A stretch of 64,000 bases of DNA from Klebsormidium nitens (lineage: Eukaryota > Streptophyta > Klebsormidiophyceae > Klebsormidiales > Klebsormidiaceae): the NCBI GenBank assembly GCA_000708835.1, contig DF237333.1:1-64000 (forward strand), written 5' to 3'. Shown in pieces: positions 63,401-64,000 of this stretch (within the stretch, counting starts at the first letter, position 1; every line of letters starts with the position of its first letter). Made by a program: the position numbers and the translations under genes. The notes beneath the pieces were generated by a model. The model was not told the origin of the DNA. It saw nothing but the letters and a program-made list of their open reading frames with translations, and searched no databases.

Positions 63401-63710
63401 ACTCCTCGCGCGTCCGCTTCCGCTTCCGATATCTTTTGTTCCGCCTCCGCCTCAACTCTCTTCTGTTCCGCTTCCGCCGCCCGCCTCTTCTCCTCCTCGC
63501 CGGCCCTTTCCGCTCGGTGAATCAGCTTCTGCAGGCGTCTCATCAGGCCGGAATCGACGACCCCCTCCGAATCGTAATGCAGAACGATCTCGTTGGGAGT
63601 CGGGGCGAAAGTTTCGATGCTGTCCCGGTCCTCGAGTGCGAAGATGGTGCAGTCCAGCGTGCGCTCCAGCGCCGCCATCTGGCGCGCGCAGTCCTTCAGA
63701 TCGGTGACAC
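33482..63710 (-). CDS. DCL: Dicer-like ribonuclease, very large, N-terminus outside window
   Basis: Minus-strand exons: 63710-62929, 62478-62313, 51143-50611, 49299-49105, 48700-48606, 48288-48064, 47590-47365, 44547-43633, 43153-42489, 42023-41905, 41225-41020, 40640-40428, 39812-38331, (array and gap) 37229-36976, 36598-36450, 36089-35872, 35428-35351, 34941-34720, 34200-34007, 33635-33482. Every phase matches, giving about 2,362 residues plus an unseen DExD helicase. Order: helicase linker; HELICc (CIVFVSRVLTA, LLFATDVAEEGLDIQRC, QSRGRARRPGSDY); Dicer dimerisation domain (GLLHRYC, ALTDRLLP); connector and PAZ (PRQPLL, VPAELCVV); RNase IIIa (YERLEMLGDAYLKF and LADMVEALIG); RNase IIIb (CYQRLEFLGDALIDW and LGDLVESV); two dsRNA-binding-like segments (about 34941-34720 and 34200-33482). 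All eight RNase III acidic catalytic residues are present. It cuts double-stranded RNA into small RNAs. Odd: long charged insertions, a possible GC-AG intron and duplicated exon ends. The DCL subclass is not resolved. Confidence 0.96.
34240..34345. other. Paired short hairpins in Dicer-like intron
   Basis: The intron 34201-34719 contains two adjacent inverted repeats. GGACGAAG pairs with CTTCGTCC near 34257-34283, and AGTGGAC pairs with GTCCACT near 34316-34334. Both share a GGACGAAG block, so they may derive from one duplicated palindrome. No function is assigned. Confidence 0.45.
37137..38160 (-). repeat. ~132-bp tandem array duplicating the RNase IIIa acceptor and exon start, interrupted by the gap
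   Basis: Three units are visible: about 37137-37237 beside the gap, 37919-38046 and 38047-38160. Each has, on the minus strand, a C/T-rich tract, a CAG acceptor and the coding block for GRKLLAD-VEAL-GVHHVEGGP, the second half of the RNase IIIa catalytic motif. The unit at 38135 and its readthrough are open in frame. The unit at 38002 has a one-base deletion: its own acceptor would reach a stop after six codons, while readthrough from the unit before it stays open. The last unit (37229) leads into the rest of the real exon. Confidence 0.9.
37238..37905. other. Assembly gap (668 N)
   Basis: A run of 668 unknown bases lies inside the 132-bp tandem array of the Dicer-like gene. The flanks are both array units, so the missing sequence is probably about five more units that the assembler could not resolve. 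The true length is unknown. Confidence 0.97.
38340..39540 (-). other. Acidic low-complexity insertion inside Dicer-like RNase IIIa
   Basis: Exon 39812-38331 begins with RNase IIIa residues (ERLEMLGDAYLK), then continues as one open frame for about 370-400 residues of Lys/Arg-rich and then Glu/Ser/Gly-rich sequence, including long Glu runs. The exon most simply ends at CAG/GCAAGC (38331), a GC-type donor in phase 0, because no GT donor is close by. The rest of RNase IIIa follows in the next exon. The low-complexity part could also contain alternative donors. Confidence 0.65.
40134..40469 (-). repeat. Three-copy ~150-bp duplication of a Dicer-like exon end and donor
   Basis: A core of about 39 bases encoding the exon end (residues around RRKAGSNVHATK) recurs at 40134-40172, 40292-40330 and 40431-40469. 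The last is the functional exon end (exon 40640-40428, donor GTGTGA). The middle copy keeps AAG/GTGGCG in the equivalent place; the first has lost the donor. The AT-rich intron sequence between copies is also similar, so the unit spans exon end plus intron start. Confidence 0.85.
41605..41932 (-). repeat. Three-copy 146-bp duplication of the PAZ exon end and donor
   Basis: Copies at about 41605, 41751 and 41897 are exactly 146 bp apart. The copy at 41897 is the true end of PAZ exon 42023-41905 (coding for KWAPQDL, donor GTGAGC). The middle copy keeps a GTGAGG donor; the outer one has ATGAGT instead. The intervening intron sequence (with AAGTCTCCG) is shared between copies, and a fainter fourth copy is suggested near 41510. 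Confidence 0.88.
43178..43236. repeat. 14-bp tandem repeat at Dicer-like intron 3' end
   Basis: Four units of GATATGGTCAAAGA start at 43178, 43192, 43206 and 43220, 25 bases upstream (on the minus strand) of the acceptor of exon 43153-42489. On the transcribed strand each unit gives a CTCTTTGACC segment, a pyrimidine stretch with a TGAC branch-site-like core. Confidence 0.92.
44548..47364. other. 2.8-kb intron of Dicer-like gene
   Basis: Between the end of the dimerisation-domain exon (47365) and the connector exon (44547), both phase 0. No coding or mobile-element motif was recognised. Short open frames on both strands have no support. Confidence 0.6.
48776..48945. repeat. GC-rich foldback inverted repeat in Dicer-like intron
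   Basis: In intron 48701-49104, a 17-base arm (CGGAGCCAAACCGGGGC, near 48793) pairs with GCCCCGGTTTGACTCCG near 48903 with one mismatch. Similarity extends outward to about 36 imperfect bases. The interior is also GC-rich and self-complementary in part. It may be a small foldback element; no clear target duplication was seen. Confidence 0.5.
49300..50610. other. 1.3-kb intron within Dicer-like HELICc domain
   Basis: Separates the motif IV exon (ending at 50611) from the motif V exon (starting at 49299), both phase 0. Nothing else was recognised. Confidence 0.6.
51144..62312. other. 11.2-kb intron of Dicer-like gene
   Basis: The donor after exon 62478-62313 (GAAG/GTGCGC, phase 1) and the acceptor before exon 51143-50611 (GCGCAG, phase 1) fit, and the joined protein (SELQE then ECDLPRLIEGGLL) continues the helicase linker. 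No Dicer exon, transposase or reverse transcriptase motif was recognised in between. The sequence has lower GC and only short frames. Degenerate dispersed repeats occur, for example the pair at about 55890 and 58738. It may be an old accumulation of decayed mobile DNA. Confidence 0.6.
62960..63500 (-). other. Charged disordered insertion in Dicer-like helicase linker
   Basis: After LQKLIHRAERAGEEEKRR the exon 63710-62929 continues with about 180 residues rich in Ala, Glu, Lys and Gly before the helicase sequence resumes at HTWEELGQFCAFK. Plant Dicers normally have a much shorter link here. Confidence 0.75.
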
Positions 63711-64000
63711 CTGGCGCGACGAGAGTGGGACGACAACTTCACTTAGTTTGCGGCCCGTCGACCTTGTGCGCCTTGTAGGGGGCGCTTTAGACGGATGAAT
63801 TCACAAAACGAGGATTGACAACACCCTTTTTCAACCGTTCGTCTGCTAGCCCTATTTTAAGACCCTTCCAAAGTCACAGCTCAAAGCACTTAGCACTGAT
63901 CAGAAAGCGACGTAGACCGCCTCTAACACAGCTCTACCTTTCCTTCGAGTTCGACTCTTGCTGAGAAAGCTCGATTGCACAAATGAAGCACGCTCGCTCG
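63711..64000. other. Dicer-like intron running off the window
   Basis: Sequence upstream (minus strand) of the acceptor at 63711. It has no recognisable exon; the DExD helicase exons should lie beyond 64000. Confidence 0.6.

Noticed and set aside
1-64000. CRISPR arrays, rRNA or tRNA genes, bacterial operons
   Set aside because: No spaced direct repeats of CRISPR type and no rRNA or tRNA signatures were recognised by eye; gene structure is eukaryotic. A tRNA scan could still find a weak one.

Overview
This window is nuclear DNA of a plant-lineage eukaryote. Every recognisable gene is split by many short GT-AG introns, exon GC is higher than intron GC, and the gene set is that of a streptophyte: a folate-type aromatic amino acid hydroxylase, a GT34 Golgi glycosyltransferase, a plant FRO-type ferric reductase and a plant Dicer-like protein. 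A charophyte alga such as Klebsormidium, or another non-flowering plant, is my best guess. That is an inference from gene content, not a sequence match. I rebuilt the gene models by hand from splice sites. In every gene the intron phases agree from exon to exon, which is the main support for the models.

Layout. 191-5978 (-): a seven-exon KDZ (Kyakuja-Dileera-Zisupton) type transposase gene with a SWIM zinc finger; one intron holds a five-copy 83-bp minisatellite. 5979-6840: shared divergent upstream region with a 53-bp duplication. 6841-10650 (+): aromatic amino acid (phenylalanine) hydroxylase, six exons, likely plastid-targeted. 13187-17196 (+): type II membrane GT34 glycosyltransferase, five exons, with an array of decoy splice acceptors before exon 4. 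19048-19557: a 510-bp MITE with 39-bp terminal inverted repeats and TAA target duplications (PIF/Harbinger-like). 20038-26495 (+): ferric-chelate reductase, eleven exons. 28483-31860 (-): a VWA-domain protein with a Gly/Gln-rich prion-like N-terminus, five exons. 33482 to beyond 63710 (-): a giant Dicer-like gene whose N-terminal DExD helicase lies outside the window. It has at least 20 exons here, more than 2,300 residues, an 11.2-kb intron and a 668-base assembly gap.

The genes do not form an operon or an evident pathway. The most unusual feature is structural. Tandem duplications of about 14 to 160 bp repeatedly sit on exon-intron boundaries: the GT34 exon 4 acceptor and four separate places in the Dicer-like gene. 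Several copies keep splice signals and some keep coding sequence. The Dicer-like protein is also inflated by disordered charged insertions, including about 370 residues inside RNase IIIa, yet keeps all catalytic residues of both RNase III domains.
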